Source: Blastococcus colisei (GTDB lineage Bacteria; Actinomycetota; Actinomycetes; Mycobacteriales; Geodermatophilaceae). From it: 64,000 nucleotides of DNA. The first letter of the stretch is position 1, and each line of letters opens with the position of its first letter. Below the pieces are notes generated by a model. It did not search any database, was not told the DNA's origin, and was given only the letters and a program-made list of their open reading frames with translations. Both the position numbers and the translations under genes were made by a program. Location of the stretch: contig NZ_VFQE01000001.1 in assembly GCF_006717095.1 (NCBI RefSeq), positions 682,001-746,000 of the forward strand. Direction: 5' to 3'. Below are positions 24,940 to 33,283 of this stretch, one piece after another.

Positions 24940-26366
24940 GGGGCCGGCGGCCGGTCGTCCTGGTCGCTGCCGGCGTGTTGATCCTGTCCGGCTGCACGTC
25001 CTTCGCCGAATCGGTGACCGTGGCGCCGCCTGCGGCCACGGAGCCCACGCCGGAGGCCGTGGAGGAGGGCTGCCCTGCTGCACGGGCCGAGCCCGACCCT
25101 GACCGGCCCGAGACAGCCCTCGACTTCCGGCTCGCGGACGACGGGCGGAGCGTCACCGGCACCGAGACCGTCGTCTTCACCCCGGACATCGACGTCCGGG
25201 AGCTGGTCTTCCGGCTCGTACCCAACGGTCCGGACTCCGCGCCGGCCGGTAACCGGCTGGTCGTCGAGGACGTCCGGGGGGACGACGTCGCCGGCGGCCG
25301 GTACGAGGCCGCGGGAGCGGCCGACCCGGGCGGGCTCTACGTGGTGGAGCTCGAGGAGGCGCTGGCGGCGGGAGAGTCCACCGAGCTGTCGCTGGACTTC
25401 TCGCTGACCCTCGGCAGTGGCGCGTTCGATCGGTTCGGCGTCGCCGGGGGCACCTCCTGGTGGGCGAGCGGTGCGCCGCTGCTCGCCTGGGAGCCCGGCG
25501 TCGGCTGGGCCCGCGACCCGTTCGTGGCGCTCAGCGGGGAGACCACGGCCAGCCCGGTCGCGGACACCGTCGTCACCGTCTCGGCTCCGGAGGAGCTGAC
25601 GGTGCTGATGACCGGCGCTCAGGCCGAGCCCTCAGCCCCCCGCGACGGGCGGCGGATCTGGACATCGCGGGAGCCGGTCGCCCGCGACGTCGCGGTCGCG
25701 GCCGGGCCGTTCACCACCACGGGGACGACGACTCCGGGCGGTACCCGGGTGACGACCGGCGTGCTGCCCGGCGCCGAGGTCCCCGGCGACGTCCTCAGTG
25801 CCTGGACGGTGGCGGCTATCGCCGACCTCGAGGCGTTCCTCGGCCCGTTCCCCTACCGGACGCTGACAGTGGCGCTCCTGCCCGACCTCGGCGGCGGCAT
25901 CGAGTACCCGAGCATGATCCTCGAGGCCACCCCGAGCCGGGAGGTCCTCGTCCACGAGGTGGCCCACCAGTGGTTCTACGGGATGGTGGGCAACTCGCAG
26001 TTCCGCGACCCCTGGCTCGACGAGGCATTCGCGTCCTGGGCCGAGGCCGTCGTCGACCCCGGCTCGGGTCTCGTCACCGAGCAGGCGCTGACCCTGCCCG
26101 GGCCGGTCGGCGCCGCCATGGACGAGTTCGAGACCTCGGGCAGCTACTTCCGGCTGGTCTACGACAAGGGCGGCGCGGCCTTGCTGGCGGCGCAGCGGGC
26201 CGTGGGGGACGCGGCCTTCGACGCGGCGATCAGGTGCTACGTCGATGCGACGGCATGGAGCATCGCCACGCCGACCGACGTCCATCGGGCGCTGGCCGAC
26301 CTGCCGGGCGCGCTGGCCGTCCTCGAGGACGCCCAGGCCCTCGGGGAGGACGACGCCCCGCGCTGA
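24936..26366 (+). CDS. M1-family zinc metallopeptidase, lipoprotein
   Basis: 476 residues. The signal segment ends in LILSGC (lipobox), then a Thr/Pro linker, so the enzyme should sit on the outer face of the membrane. HEVAH (His 340, Glu 341, His 344) is followed after 18 residues by Glu 363 in WLDEAFASWAE, the exact gluzincin spacing. GIEYPSMI takes the place of the substrate-binding GAMEN motif of classic aminopeptidases. A tyrosine for transition-state binding may be YDKGGAALL. ATG 24936 overlaps the MaoC stop. Substrate unknown. Confidence 0.86.
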   Translation: MRGRRPVVLVAAGVLILSGCTSFAESVTVAPPAATEPTPEAVEEGCPAARAEPDPDRPETALDFRLADDGRSVTGTETVVFTPDIDVRELVFRLVPNGPDSAPAGNRLVVEDVRGDDVAGGRYEAAGAADPGGLYVVELEEALAAGESTELSLDFSLTLGSGAFDRFGVAGGTSWWASGAPLLAWEPGVGWARDPFVALSGETTASPVADTVVTVSAPEELTVLMTGAQAEPSAPRDGRRIWTSREPVARDVAVAAGPFTTTGTTTPGGTRVTTGVLPGAEVPGDVLSAWTVAAIADLEAFLGPFPYRTLTVALLPDLGGGIEYPSMILEATPSREVLVHEVAHQWFYGMVGNSQFRDPWLDEAFASWAEAVVDPGSGLVTEQALTLPGPVGAAMDEFETSGSYFRLVYDKGGAALLAAQRAVGDAAFDAAIRCYVDATAWSIATPTDVHRALADLPGALAVLEDAQALGEDDAPR

Positions 26367-26384
26367 GACCCCCGGGGCGGGTCG

Positions 26385-27635
26385 CTATTCGGCGGAGGCC
26401 AGCAGCCGCTGCATCCGCGAGACGCCCTCGACCAGGTCGTCGTCGCCGAGGGCGTAGGACATCCGCAGGTAGCCGGGTGTGCCGAAGGCCTCGCCCGGGA
26501 CGACGGCCACCTCGGCCTCCTCGAGGATGATCTCGGCGAGCTCGACGCTGGTCTCCGCCGTCCGCCCGGCGATCGGCCGCCCCAGGAGGCCCTTCACCGA
26601 CGGGTAGACGTAGAACGCGCCCTGCGGCTCGGGGCAGGCGACGCCGGGGATCTCCCGCAGCATCGACACGATCGTCTGCCGACGGCGGTCGAACGCCTCC
26701 CGCATGGTCGCGACGGCCGACAGGTCGCCGGTGAGGGCAGCGACCGCGGCGGCCTGGGAGACGTTCGCGACGTTGGAGGTCGCGTGCGACTGCAGGTTCG
26801 TCGCCGCCTTCACGACGTCGGTCGGCCCGAGGATCCAGCCCACCCGCCAGCCGGTCATCGCATAGGTCTTGGCGACGCCGTTGACGACGACGCAGCGCTC
26901 TGCGAGCTCGGGGACCACCACGGGCATCGAGGGTGCGGTCACCCCGCCGTAGGTGAGGTGCTCGTAGATTTCGTCGGTGAGCACCCAGATGCCGGCGTCC
27001 AGGGCCCAGCGGCCGATCTCCTCGACCTGCTCGGCGGGGTACACCGCGCCGGTGGGGTTGGACGGCGAGCAGAAGAGCAGCACCTTCGTGCGGGGTGTGC
27101 GGGCGGCCTCGAGCTGGGCGGCCGACACCAGGTACCCGCTCTGCTCGTCGGCCACGACCGGCACCGGGACGCCGCCGGCGAGCCGGATCGCCTCGGGATA
27201 GGTGGTCCAGTACGGCGCGGGCAGGAGAACCTCGTCGCCCGGGTCGAGCAGCGCGGCGAAGGCCTCGTAGACGGCCTGCTTGCCGCCGTTGGTCACCAGG
27301 ACGTTCGCCGGGGTGGACTGCAGGCCGGAGTCACGCGCCGTCTTCGCGACGATCGCGTCCTTCAGCGCGGGCAGGCCGCCGGCGGGGGTGTAGCGGTGCA
27401 TGGCCGGTTGGCGGCAGGCGGCGACCGCCGCCTCGACGACGTAGTCGGGGGTCGGGAAGTCCGGCTCCCCGGCGCCGAACCCGATGACCGGCTTGCCGGC
27501 GGCCTTGAGCGCCTTGGCCTTGGCGTCGACGGCCAGCGTGGCCGATTCGCTGATCGCGGCGATCCGGCGCGAGATGCGGCTCGTGCCCGTGGGGGCGGCG
27601 GACTGGCTGGCGGACTCCGAGGAGACGGCGGTCAT
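26385..27635 (-). CDS. aspC: Aspartate aminotransferase (PLP fold type I)
   Basis: 416 residues. PLP-enzyme landmarks in order: [35 protein letters not shown] with the cofactor Asn, [11 protein letters not shown], and [15 protein letters not shown] where Lys 256 forms the Schiff base, then the C-terminal Arg region [10 protein letters not shown]. The variant resembles the actinobacterial and thermophile-type aspartate aminotransferases. The start ATG 27635 overlaps the upstream reductase stop as ATGA. In Streptomyces an aspC homologue is also found just before secE. Substrate assignment rests on that and overall similarity. Confidence 0.9.
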   Translation of the reverse strand: MTAVSSESASQSAAPTGTSRISRRIAAISESATLAVDAKAKALKAAGKPVIGFGAGEPDFPTPDYVVEAAVAACRQPAMHRYTPAGGLPALKDAIVAKTARDSGLQSTPANVLVTNGGKQAVYEAFAALLDPGDEVLLPAPYWTTYPEAIRLAGGVPVPVVADEQSGYLVSAAQLEAARTPRTKVLLFCSPSNPTGAVYPAEQVEEIGRWALDAGIWVLTDEIYEHLTYGGVTAPSMPVVVPELAERCVVVNGVAKTYAMTGWRVGWILGPTDVVKAATNLQSHATSNVANVSQAAAVAALTGDLSAVATMREAFDRRRQTIVSMLREIPGVACPEPQGAFYVYPSVKGLLGRPIAGRTAETSVELAEIILEEAEVAVVPGEAFGTPGYLRMSYALGDDDLVEGVSRMQRLLASAE

Positions 27636-28273
27636 GCCCCCATCGTGTCAAAGTCGGCCGGGCCGCGACGGAGCAGCACGTGGGCGACCGACCGCGACGG
27701 CGCGAACTCCACGCGGGTCCAGCCGCCCAGGGCGTCCCCGAGGTCGCCGAACAGCCGCTCACCGGCGCCGAGCAGCACCGGCACGACGACGACGTGCAGC
27801 TCGTCGAGCAGCCCCGCCTGCAGGTACTGCCGGACCGTGGAGACGCCGCCGCCGAGCCGCACGTGCCGACCGCCCGCCGCCTCTCGTGCGCGGTCCAGCG
27901 CCGCCTCGATCCCGTCGGTGACGAAGTGGAAGGTCGTCCCGCCGACCATCGCGACCGGGTCCCGCGCATGGTGGGTGAGCACGAAGACGTCGTGGTGGAA
28001 CGGCGGGTCCTCGCCCCACCACCCCCGCCACTCGTCATCGGGGTCCCCCGAGCCGCCGACCGGGCCGAACATGTGGCGGCCCATGATGGTGGTTCCGATC
28101 CCCTCGGTCCCGCGGTCGGAGTACCGGCGGTCCACCTCCGGCGCGTCCGCGGCGAACATCCATTCGTGCAACTGCTCGCCGCCGACGCCGAGTGGGTCGT
28201 CCATGTCCTGACGCGGCCCCGCGCCGTACCCGTCGAGGGAGATCGAGAAGTTGTGCACCCGCAGTTCGGCCAT
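27632..28273 (-). CDS. Dihydrofolate reductase / RibD C-terminal family protein
   Basis: 213 residues from ATG 28273 ([20 protein letters not shown], the usual first residues of this family). An ATG 11 codons upstream (28306) is possible, since neither has a strong ribosome site. Family landmarks are the N-terminal strand above, [14 protein letters not shown] with the glycine loop for [25 protein letters not shown] and [17 protein letters not shown]. These YyaP/YwjB-like reductases are NADPH-dependent, but their substrates are mostly unknown. It is coupled to aspC. Confidence 0.8.
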   Translation of the reverse strand: MAELRVHNFSISLDGYGAGPRQDMDDPLGVGGEQLHEWMFAADAPEVDRRYSDRGTEGIGTTIMGRHMFGPVGGSGDPDDEWRGWWGEDPPFHHDVFVLTHHARDPVAMVGGTTFHFVTDGIEAALDRAREAAGGRHVRLGGGVSTVRQYLQAGLLDELHVVVVPVLLGAGERLFGDLGDALGGWTRVEFAPSRSVAHVLLRRGPADFDTMGA

Positions 28274-28334
28274 GGAGGGTGGACCCGCCGGGATGGGCGA
28301 ACTCATCGCCTGCGGGTCGCCTCGCCCGGGACGT

Positions 28335-28364
28335 TGGCTGCCGGTGCGTGCGGTCCCGTACACT
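28335..28364 (+). promoter_or_regulatory. Candidate promoter for tRNA-Trp and secE-nusG
   Basis: TGGCTG (28335-28340) and TACACT (28359-28364) are separated by 18 bases, about 105 bases before tRNA-Trp and divergent from the reductase gene. The region 28365-28470 shows no open frame of note. Confidence 0.3.
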
Positions 28365-28470
28365 TGCCGTCCTGGGGCAGCTGACCCCGCCACCGGCGTG
28401 CCCCGGAACCTCCCCGAGGCTCCGTGCTGTCGTGGTGAGGCGGGCGGTCCCGGGCCCCTCCCAGGGGACT

Positions 28471-28546
<76 letters not shown>

Positions 28547-28619
28547 CCGCACGGCAGGTACCGACCGACCATGCGGCCGCTCATCCGAGCGGTCACCACC
28601 ACGAGGCGAGCGAGGCGCA

Positions 28620-29147
28620 GTGAGCGACGAGAAGCCGGGACGCGAGGACGACCCTCGCGACGCCGAGCTGACCGACGAGCAGCTCGATCGCGAGACGCCG
28701 GGGGTCGACGACGCCGCGGAGCTCGAGGCCGCCGAGGACGAGCTCGCCGCCGAGGCGGAGTCCGACGAGGACAAGGTGGTCACGGCCCGGGCGACCGGCG
28801 AGCGCAGTCGTCGCGGTCGCATCACCGCCGACGGCGACGACGAGGACGACGAGGCGCGGCCCACGCGGGCGCGCCGCCCGGCCGGTGCCCGTCCGGCCAC
28901 GCGCGAGGGTGGTGGCACCCGCTCCCGGGCCGCAGCCGAGCGGGCCCGCACCGAGAGCGGGCAGAAGCGCTCGCTGGCCCGGTTCCTCCGCGAGGTCGTC
29001 GCCGAGCTGCGCAAGGTCATCTGGCCGGGCCGGCGCGAGCTGATCACCTACACCACCGTGGTCATCATCTTCGTGGCGTTCGTCGTCGCGCTGGTGGCTG
29101 GCCTGGACCTGCTCTTCGCCCAGGGCGTGATCGCCGTCTTCGGCTGA
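28620..29147 (+). CDS. secE: Preprotein translocase subunit SecE with long acidic N-terminal extension
   Basis: 175 residues, GTG start at 28620. The SecE domain is the last ~65 residues: amphipathic helix FLREVVAELRKVIWPGRREL followed by one membrane helix (about 142-168). The preceding ~105 residues are hydrophilic, first Asp/Glu-rich and then Arg-rich, and look disordered; many actinobacteria have some extension but this is long compared with the ~60-residue core. The GTG has only a weak ribosome site (GCGAGGCGCA), so a later start cannot be excluded. The gene pairs with nusG. Confidence 0.92.
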   Translation: MSDEKPGREDDPRDAELTDEQLDRETPGVDDAAELEAAEDELAAEAESDEDKVVTARATGERSRRGRITADGDDEDDEARPTRARRPAGARPATREGGGTRSRAAAERARTESGQKRSLARFLREVVAELRKVIWPGRRELITYTTVVIIFVAFVVALVAGLDLLFAQGVIAVFG

Positions 29148-29272
29148 TCTGTCGTCCCGCGCCTGCCGCCACCTGACAAGGAAGAGACAACACCTGTGAT
29201 CGAGCTTGTGAGATCACCAATGAGCGCAGCACCGTCGGTCACGACGCCGACGAGCGCCAGCGAGGAGAAGTA

Positions 29273-30184
29273 GTGACCGACCCCCGCGAGCCCTTCGAGA
29301 CCGCCACCCCGGTCGAAGGTGCGACCGCCACGGACCTGGACGACGCCCGCCTCGAGCAGCGCGGGACGGCAGACATCGAGACCGGTGCCGGTGACACCGG
29401 TGCCGCCGAGGGCTCGACCGACACCGCCGATCTCGACACCGGCACAGAGGTCTCGGACGTGACGCCGGAGATCGAGGGTGGCGACCCCGACAGCCTCGTG
29501 AGCGACCCGCTGACCGCCCCCGCCGAGGCCTCGGATTTGCCGGCCGCCACCGCGGAGGCGCAGGAGGACGAGGACCCGGTCGAGGCGATGAAGAAGGCGC
29601 TGCGCATCGCCCCCGGCGACTGGTACGTGGTGCACTCCTACGCCGGCTACGAGAACAAGGTGAAGACCAACCTCGAGGCGCGGATCCAGTCCCTGGACGT
29701 CGAGGACTACATCTATCAGATCGAGGTGCCCACCGAGGAGGTCACCGAGATCAAGAACGGCAAGCGCGCGCAGGTCAACCGCAAGGTCCTGCCCGGTTAC
29801 CTGCTCGTGCGCATGGAGCTCAACGACGAGTCGTGGGGCGCGGTCCGCAACACCCCCGGCGTCACCGGCTTCGTGGGTGCGACCTCCAAGCCCTCGCCGT
29901 TGACCATCGACGAGGTCGTCAAGATCCTCGTGCCGGCGACCACGCCGCAGGCCGCGCGCACCACCGGGGCCGAGGCGGCGACCGGTGGCGCCGCCGCAGC
30001 CCCCACCGCCGTCGTCGACTTCGAGGTCGGCGAATCGGTGACCGTCATGGACGGGCCGTTCGCGACGCTCCCGGCCACGATCAACGAGATCAACGCCGAG
30101 CAGCAGAAGCTGCAGGTGCTGGTCTCCATCTTCGGCCGCGAGACGCCCGTCGAGCTGTCGTTCACCCAGGTCGCGAAGATATAG
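29273..30184 (+). CDS. nusG: Transcription termination/antitermination factor NusG
   Basis: 303 residues, GTG 29273 preceded by GCGAGGAGAAGTA. The NGN domain starts near residue 116 ([20 protein letters not shown]) and contains [14 protein letters not shown] and [11 protein letters not shown]; the KOW domain near the C-terminus reads [19 protein letters not shown]. The first ~110 residues are an acidic Thr/Asp/Ala-rich extension without structure I recognise. Between NGN and KOW is an Ala/Thr-rich linker. It lies 125 bases after secE. Confidence 0.95.
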   Translation: MTDPREPFETATPVEGATATDLDDARLEQRGTADIETGAGDTGAAEGSTDTADLDTGTEVSDVTPEIEGGDPDSLVSDPLTAPAEASDLPAATAEAQEDEDPVEAMKKALRIAPGDWYVVHSYAGYENKVKTNLEARIQSLDVEDYIYQIEVPTEEVTEIKNGKRAQVNRKVLPGYLLVRMELNDESWGAVRNTPGVTGFVGATSKPSPLTIDEVVKILVPATTPQAARTTGAEAATGGAAAAPTAVVDFEVGESVTVMDGPFATLPATINEINAEQQKLQVLVSIFGRETPVELSFTQVAKI

Positions 30185-30282
30185 GCCCCCTCGCCCCTAC
30201 GCCTCGCACGCTCGGCGCGGGCCCCTGCGAGGGCCTTCCAGCCAAGACCACAGCCCCACGTTCACGACGAAGAAGGAAAGTC

Positions 30283-30714
30283 ATGCCCCCCAGGAAGCGG
30301 TTGACCGCGGTCATCAAGCTCCAGATCAACGCCGGTGCGGCGACCCCCGCCCCGCCCGTGGGTCCGGCGCTCGGCCAGCACGGCGTCAACATCATGGAGT
30401 TCTGCAAGGCCTACAACGCCGCGACGGAGTCGCAGCGTGGCAACGTGATCCCGGTCGAGATCTCGGTCTTCGAGGACCGGTCGTTCACGTTCGTCACCAA
30501 GACCCCGCCGGCCGCGCGCATGCTGCTCAAGGCCGCCGGCGTCGAGAAGGGCTCGGGCGAGCCGCACAAGACCAAGGTCGCCACGGTCACCCGTGACCAG
30601 GTCCGCGAGATCGCCACCACCAAGATGGCCGACCTCAACGCCAACGACCTCGAGCAGGCCGAGAAGATCATCGCCGGCACCGCCCGGTCGATGGGCATCA
30701 CCGTCACCGGCTGA
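30283..30714 (+). CDS. rplK: 50S ribosomal protein L11
   Basis: 143 residues, ATG 30283 after GAAGGAAAG. The N-terminal domain has [20 protein letters not shown], and the C-terminal RNA-binding domain includes [20 protein letters not shown]. It forms the stalk base with L10 and is the thiostrepton-site protein. The 98-base spacer from nusG holds a partial hairpin (CTCGC near 30192 with GCGAG near 30227). Confidence 0.97.
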   Translation: MPPRKRLTAVIKLQINAGAATPAPPVGPALGQHGVNIMEFCKAYNAATESQRGNVIPVEISVFEDRSFTFVTKTPPAARMLLKAAGVEKGSGEPHKTKVATVTRDQVREIATTKMADLNANDLEQAEKIIAGTARSMGITVTG

Positions 30715-30771
30715 GCAACCGCTCCAGCCCGCACTCGTGGGAGGGCCTCGCCAGGCCCGTTCACCACATGA

Positions 30772-30789
30772 CCGGGGCGCACGCCCCGG
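30772..30789 (+). promoter_or_regulatory. Hairpin abutting the rplA ribosome-binding site
   Basis: CCGGGGC (30772-30778) pairs perfectly with GCCCCGG (30783-30789) over GCAC, and GAGAGGAAAC follows directly as the rplA ribosome site. It could act on rplA translation. L1 is known to repress the rplKA mRNA in other bacteria, but the L1-binding fold itself is not evident here. Confidence 0.4.
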
Positions 30790-30801
30790 AGAGGAAACAC
30801 C

Positions 30802-31521
30802 ATGGCGAAGCACGGCAAGAAGTTCCGCGCAGTGGCCGAGAAGGTCGACCGCGACAACCTGTACTCCCCGCTCCAGGCCGCCAAGCTGGCCAAGGAGACG
30901 TCGACGACGTCCTACGACGCCACCGTCGAGGTGGCCATGCGGCTGGGCGTCGACCCGCGCAAGGCCGACCAGATGGTCCGCGGCACGGTCAACCTGCCGC
31001 ACGGCACCGGCAAGACCGCCCGCGTCATCGTCTTCGCGACCGGTGACAAGGCTGCCGAGGCGGAGGCCGCCGGCGCCGACGTCGTCGGCTCGGACGACCT
31101 GATCGAGCGCATCCAGGGCGGCTTCCTGGACTTCGACGCCGCGATCGCGACGCCGGACCAGATGGCCAAGGTCGGCCGGATCGCCCGCATCCTCGGCCCC
31201 CGCGGCCTGATGCCGAACCCGAAGACCGGCACCGTGACCCCCGACGTCACCAAGGCCGTCAACGACATCAAGGGCGGGAAGATCAACTTCCGCGTCGACA
31301 AGCAGGCCAACCTGCACCTGGTCATCGGCAAGACCTCCTTCGACGAGGCCAAGCTGGTCGAGAACTACGCCGCGGCCCTCGACGAGGTCCTCCGCGCCAA
31401 GCCCTCCTCGGCCAAGGGTCGGTACCTGAAGAAGGTCACCGTCTCCACGACCATGGGCCCCGGCATCCCGGTCGACCCGAACCGCACCCGCAACATGCTG
31501 GTGGACGAGCCCACGTCTTGA
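30802..31521 (+). CDS. rplA: 50S ribosomal protein L1
   Basis: 239 residues, ATG 30802 after GAGAGGAAACACC. Family landmarks: [40 protein letters not shown] and [19 protein letters not shown]. Usual length. Its stop codon is embedded in the first bases of the dispersed palindromic repeat at 31520. Confidence 0.97.
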   Translation: MAKHGKKFRAVAEKVDRDNLYSPLQAAKLAKETSTTSYDATVEVAMRLGVDPRKADQMVRGTVNLPHGTGKTARVIVFATGDKAAEAEAAGADVVGSDDLIERIQGGFLDFDAAIATPDQMAKVGRIARILGPRGLMPNPKTGTVTPDVTKAVNDIKGGKINFRVDKQANLHLVIGKTSFDEAKLVENYAAALDEVLRAKPSSAKGRYLKKVTVSTTMGPGIPVDPNRTRNMLVDEPTS

Positions 31522-31581
31522 TGATCAGGTGACCTGATCGTCCGGGGTCCTACCTCACCGTCGACGGTGAGGGAGGACCCC
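31520..31581. repeat. Dispersed palindromic repeat, intact copy
   Basis: About 62 bp starting in the rplA stop. Two adjoining palindromes: GATCAGG TGA CCTGATC (31523-31539) and a 38-bp near-perfect palindrome (31544-31581) running from GGGGTCCT through the centre CACCGTCGACGGTG to AGGACCCC, with one A/G mispair. A second copy lies at 54154-54203 with 47 of 50 bases identical (31532-31581 compared). As RNA it would fold into a very stable hairpin and might end the rplKA transcript, but its second occurrence elsewhere marks it as a dispersed element. Confidence 0.85.
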
Positions 31582-31595
31582 ATGGGACGAGGTAG

Positions 31596-31631
31596 GACGG
31601 CCCCGTTGCGTACCCGCGCGGCGGGGCCGTC
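31596..31631 (+). terminator. GC-rich hairpin between rplA and rplJ
   Basis: GACGGCCCCG (31596-31605) is perfectly complementary to CGGGGCCGTC (31622-31631), with a 16-base loop. It lies directly after the palindromic repeat and may be a terminator or attenuator ahead of rplJL. Confidence 0.4.
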
Positions 31632-31869
31632 GTCCTATCGCGTACTCTTGCTCCCGTTCCCCCCAAGACCGTTGGTCGTCGCACGTCCGCGTGCGATCGA
31701 AGGTCCCGGAGTTCCGGGCGGCCCGCGCAGGAGGACGGTTCGATCGACGGGCGCTCGCCGCCCGCCCCTCGCCCCGTGCGCCCTGCGCCGGGGCGTTCCT
31801 CGTCTCCGGGCCGTCGATCGCCGCAGTCGCGCAACGGCCGGTGGTCGCCCGACAGACGAGAGGAGGCCC
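31632..31869 (+). promoter_or_regulatory. Probable rplJL leader region
   Basis: A 238-base stretch without a supported gene precedes rplJ. A long leader here is expected because L10-(L7/L12)4 represses its own mRNA by binding the leader in many bacteria. I see several GC-rich inverted segments (for example GCACGTCCGCGTGC at 31680-31693) but cannot assign the kink-turn binding site by eye. No convincing promoter found. Confidence 0.4.
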
Positions 31870-32508
31870 ATGCCCACGCAGGCGAAGGCCGCGGTGATCG
31901 ACGAGATCACCGAGCGGTTCCAGAACTCGAGTGCGGCCGTGCTCACCGAGTACCGCGGGCTGACCGTGGCCCAGCTGACCCAGCTGCGCCGTTCCCTCGG
32001 TGAGGGCAGCAGCTACGCAGTCGTCAAGAACACCCTGACGAAGCGGGCGGCGGACTCGGTCGGATTCTCCGACCTCGGCCCGCTGCTCAACGGACCGACC
32101 GCGATCGCCTTCATCGAGGGCGACCCGGTCGAGGCCGCCAAGGCCATCCGTGACTTCGCCAAGGCCAACCCGATGCTCGTCGTCAAGGGCGGCGTCGTCG
32201 ACGGCCGCACGGTCGACGCCGGTGAGGTCACCCGCCTCGCCGACGTCGAGCCCCGTGAGGTCCTGCTGGCCAAGCTGGCCGGCGCGATGAAGGGCAACCT
32301 GACCAAGGCTGCCGGGCTCTTCCAGGCCCCGCTGTCCCAGGTCGCCCGCCTCGCCGCCGCGCTGCAGGAGAAGAAGGCCGCCGACGCTCCGGCCGAGGCC
32401 GCCGACGCTCCGGCCACCGACGACAGCGCTGCTGCTGCTGACACCACCCCCGAGACGGCCGCCCAGGCCACCGAATCCCCGGCCGCCGACGCGGCCAGCG
32501 ACGACTGA
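31870..32508 (+). CDS. rplJ: 50S ribosomal protein L10
   Basis: 212 residues from ATG 31870, preceded by AGAGGAGGCCC; longer in-frame starts lie in the leader. The globular domain is recognisable from [37 protein letters not shown] and [15 protein letters not shown], followed by the helix that binds L7/L12 dimers (about residues 140-170). The last ~40 residues are Ala/Asp/Thr-rich and probably disordered, longer than the typical ~175-residue protein. Confidence 0.96.
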   Translation: MPTQAKAAVIDEITERFQNSSAAVLTEYRGLTVAQLTQLRRSLGEGSSYAVVKNTLTKRAADSVGFSDLGPLLNGPTAIAFIEGDPVEAAKAIRDFAKANPMLVVKGGVVDGRTVDAGEVTRLADVEPREVLLAKLAGAMKGNLTKAAGLFQAPLSQVARLAAALQEKKAADAPAEAADAPATDDSAAAADTTPETAAQATESPAADAASDD

Positions 32509-32525
32509 CCCAGAAGGAGACAGAC

Positions 32526-32918
32526 ATGGCCAAGATTTCCAGCGCGGACCTGCTCGACGCTTTCAAGGAGATGACCCTCCTCGAGCTGTCCGACTTCGTG
32601 AAGCAGTTCGAGGAGACGTTCGACGTCACCGCTGCTGCTCCCGTGGCCGTCGCGGCCGCCCCGGCCGCCGGTGGCGGTGGCGGTGGCGACGAGGCCGCTG
32701 CCGAGCAGGACGAGTTCGACGTCATCCTCGAGAGCGCCGGCGACAAGAAGATCCAGGTCATCAAGGAGGTGCGCGGCCTGACCTCGCTCGGCCTCAAGGA
32801 GGCCAAGGACCTGGTCGACAGCGCGCCGAAGCCCGTCCTCGAGAAGGTCGCGAAGGACGCCGCTGACAAGGCCAAGGCCGCCCTCGAGGGCGCCGGCGCC
32901 ACCGTCACCGTCAAGTGA
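32526..32918 (+). CDS. rplL: 50S ribosomal protein L7/L12
   Basis: 130 residues, ATG 32526 after AGAAGGAGACAGAC. The N-terminal dimerisation helix ([20 protein letters not shown]), an Ala/Gly hinge with a Gly run near residue 55, and the C-terminal factor-binding domain ([20 protein letters not shown]) are all present. Usual length; 17 bases after rplJ. Confidence 0.97.
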   Translation: MAKISSADLLDAFKEMTLLELSDFVKQFEETFDVTAAAPVAVAAAPAAGGGGGGDEAAAEQDEFDVILESAGDKKIQVIKEVRGLTSLGLKEAKDLVDSAPKPVLEKVAKDAADKAKAALEGAGATVTVK

Positions 32919-32922
32919 AGGA

Positions 32923-32974
32923 CCCCGGCGCCCCCCAGCCCTCGCTCCGCTCGGGCCGGGTCCCTGCGCCGGGG
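32923..32974 (+). terminator. Large hairpin directly after rplL
   Basis: CCCCGGCGC (32923-32931) pairs with GCGCCGGGG (32966-32974), enclosing an inner GC-rich stem. It may work together with the stronger hairpin 40 bases downstream. Confidence 0.45.
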
Positions 32975-33015
32975 CCGTTCCATCGCGTCACGTAGCGGCG
33001 TTTCGCCGCACCACC

Positions 33016-33049
33016 AGGGGCCGTCCTCCCATTCGGGAGGGCGGCCCCT
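33016..33049 (+). terminator. Strong intrinsic terminator after rplJL
   Basis: AGGGGCCG (33016-33023) pairs with CGGCCCCT (33042-33049), and the inner TCCTCCC/GGGAGGG extends the stem to 15 bp over an ATTC loop. It separates the ribosomal genes from the mce operon. The rest of 33050-33283 holds the inverted repeat described separately and no supported gene. Confidence 0.75.
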
Positions 33050-33182
33050 GTCGCGTTCCTCCGGTCAGGTGAACCTCGCCGTCGCGCGGGTGCTAGATGG
33101 AGGTCCGGGTCACAGCAACTCCGTGACGCACGTAACCTGTCGTCCCGGTCGTCGTTACTGGTGAGTAGGTGTGGACGGGATC

Positions 33183-33207
33183 GTCCGGATGCGCGATACG
33201 TCCGGAC
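33183..33207. promoter_or_regulatory. Inverted repeat upstream of the mce operon (candidate operator)
   Basis: GTCCGGA (33183-33189) and TCCGGAC (33201-33207) are exact inverted repeats with 11 bases between them, about 77 bases ahead of the first mce-operon gene. Two-turn spacing between half-site centres would suit a dimeric regulator. It does not match the KstR-type motif I know from mycobacterial lipid genes. Confidence 0.35.
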
Positions 33208-33283
33208 ACAGGAAGATTCCCGGGCTCGTCATGTGGCGAGGCGGGGAACCGGCAGCGCAGCCGGAGCGGAGGGGCAGGTACTC

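Noticed and set aside
31567-31869. N-terminally extended rplJ starting in the palindromic repeat
   Set aside because: The extra residues are Arg/Pro-rich leader translation; ATG 31870 has AGAGGAGG and gives the normal L10 N-terminus.
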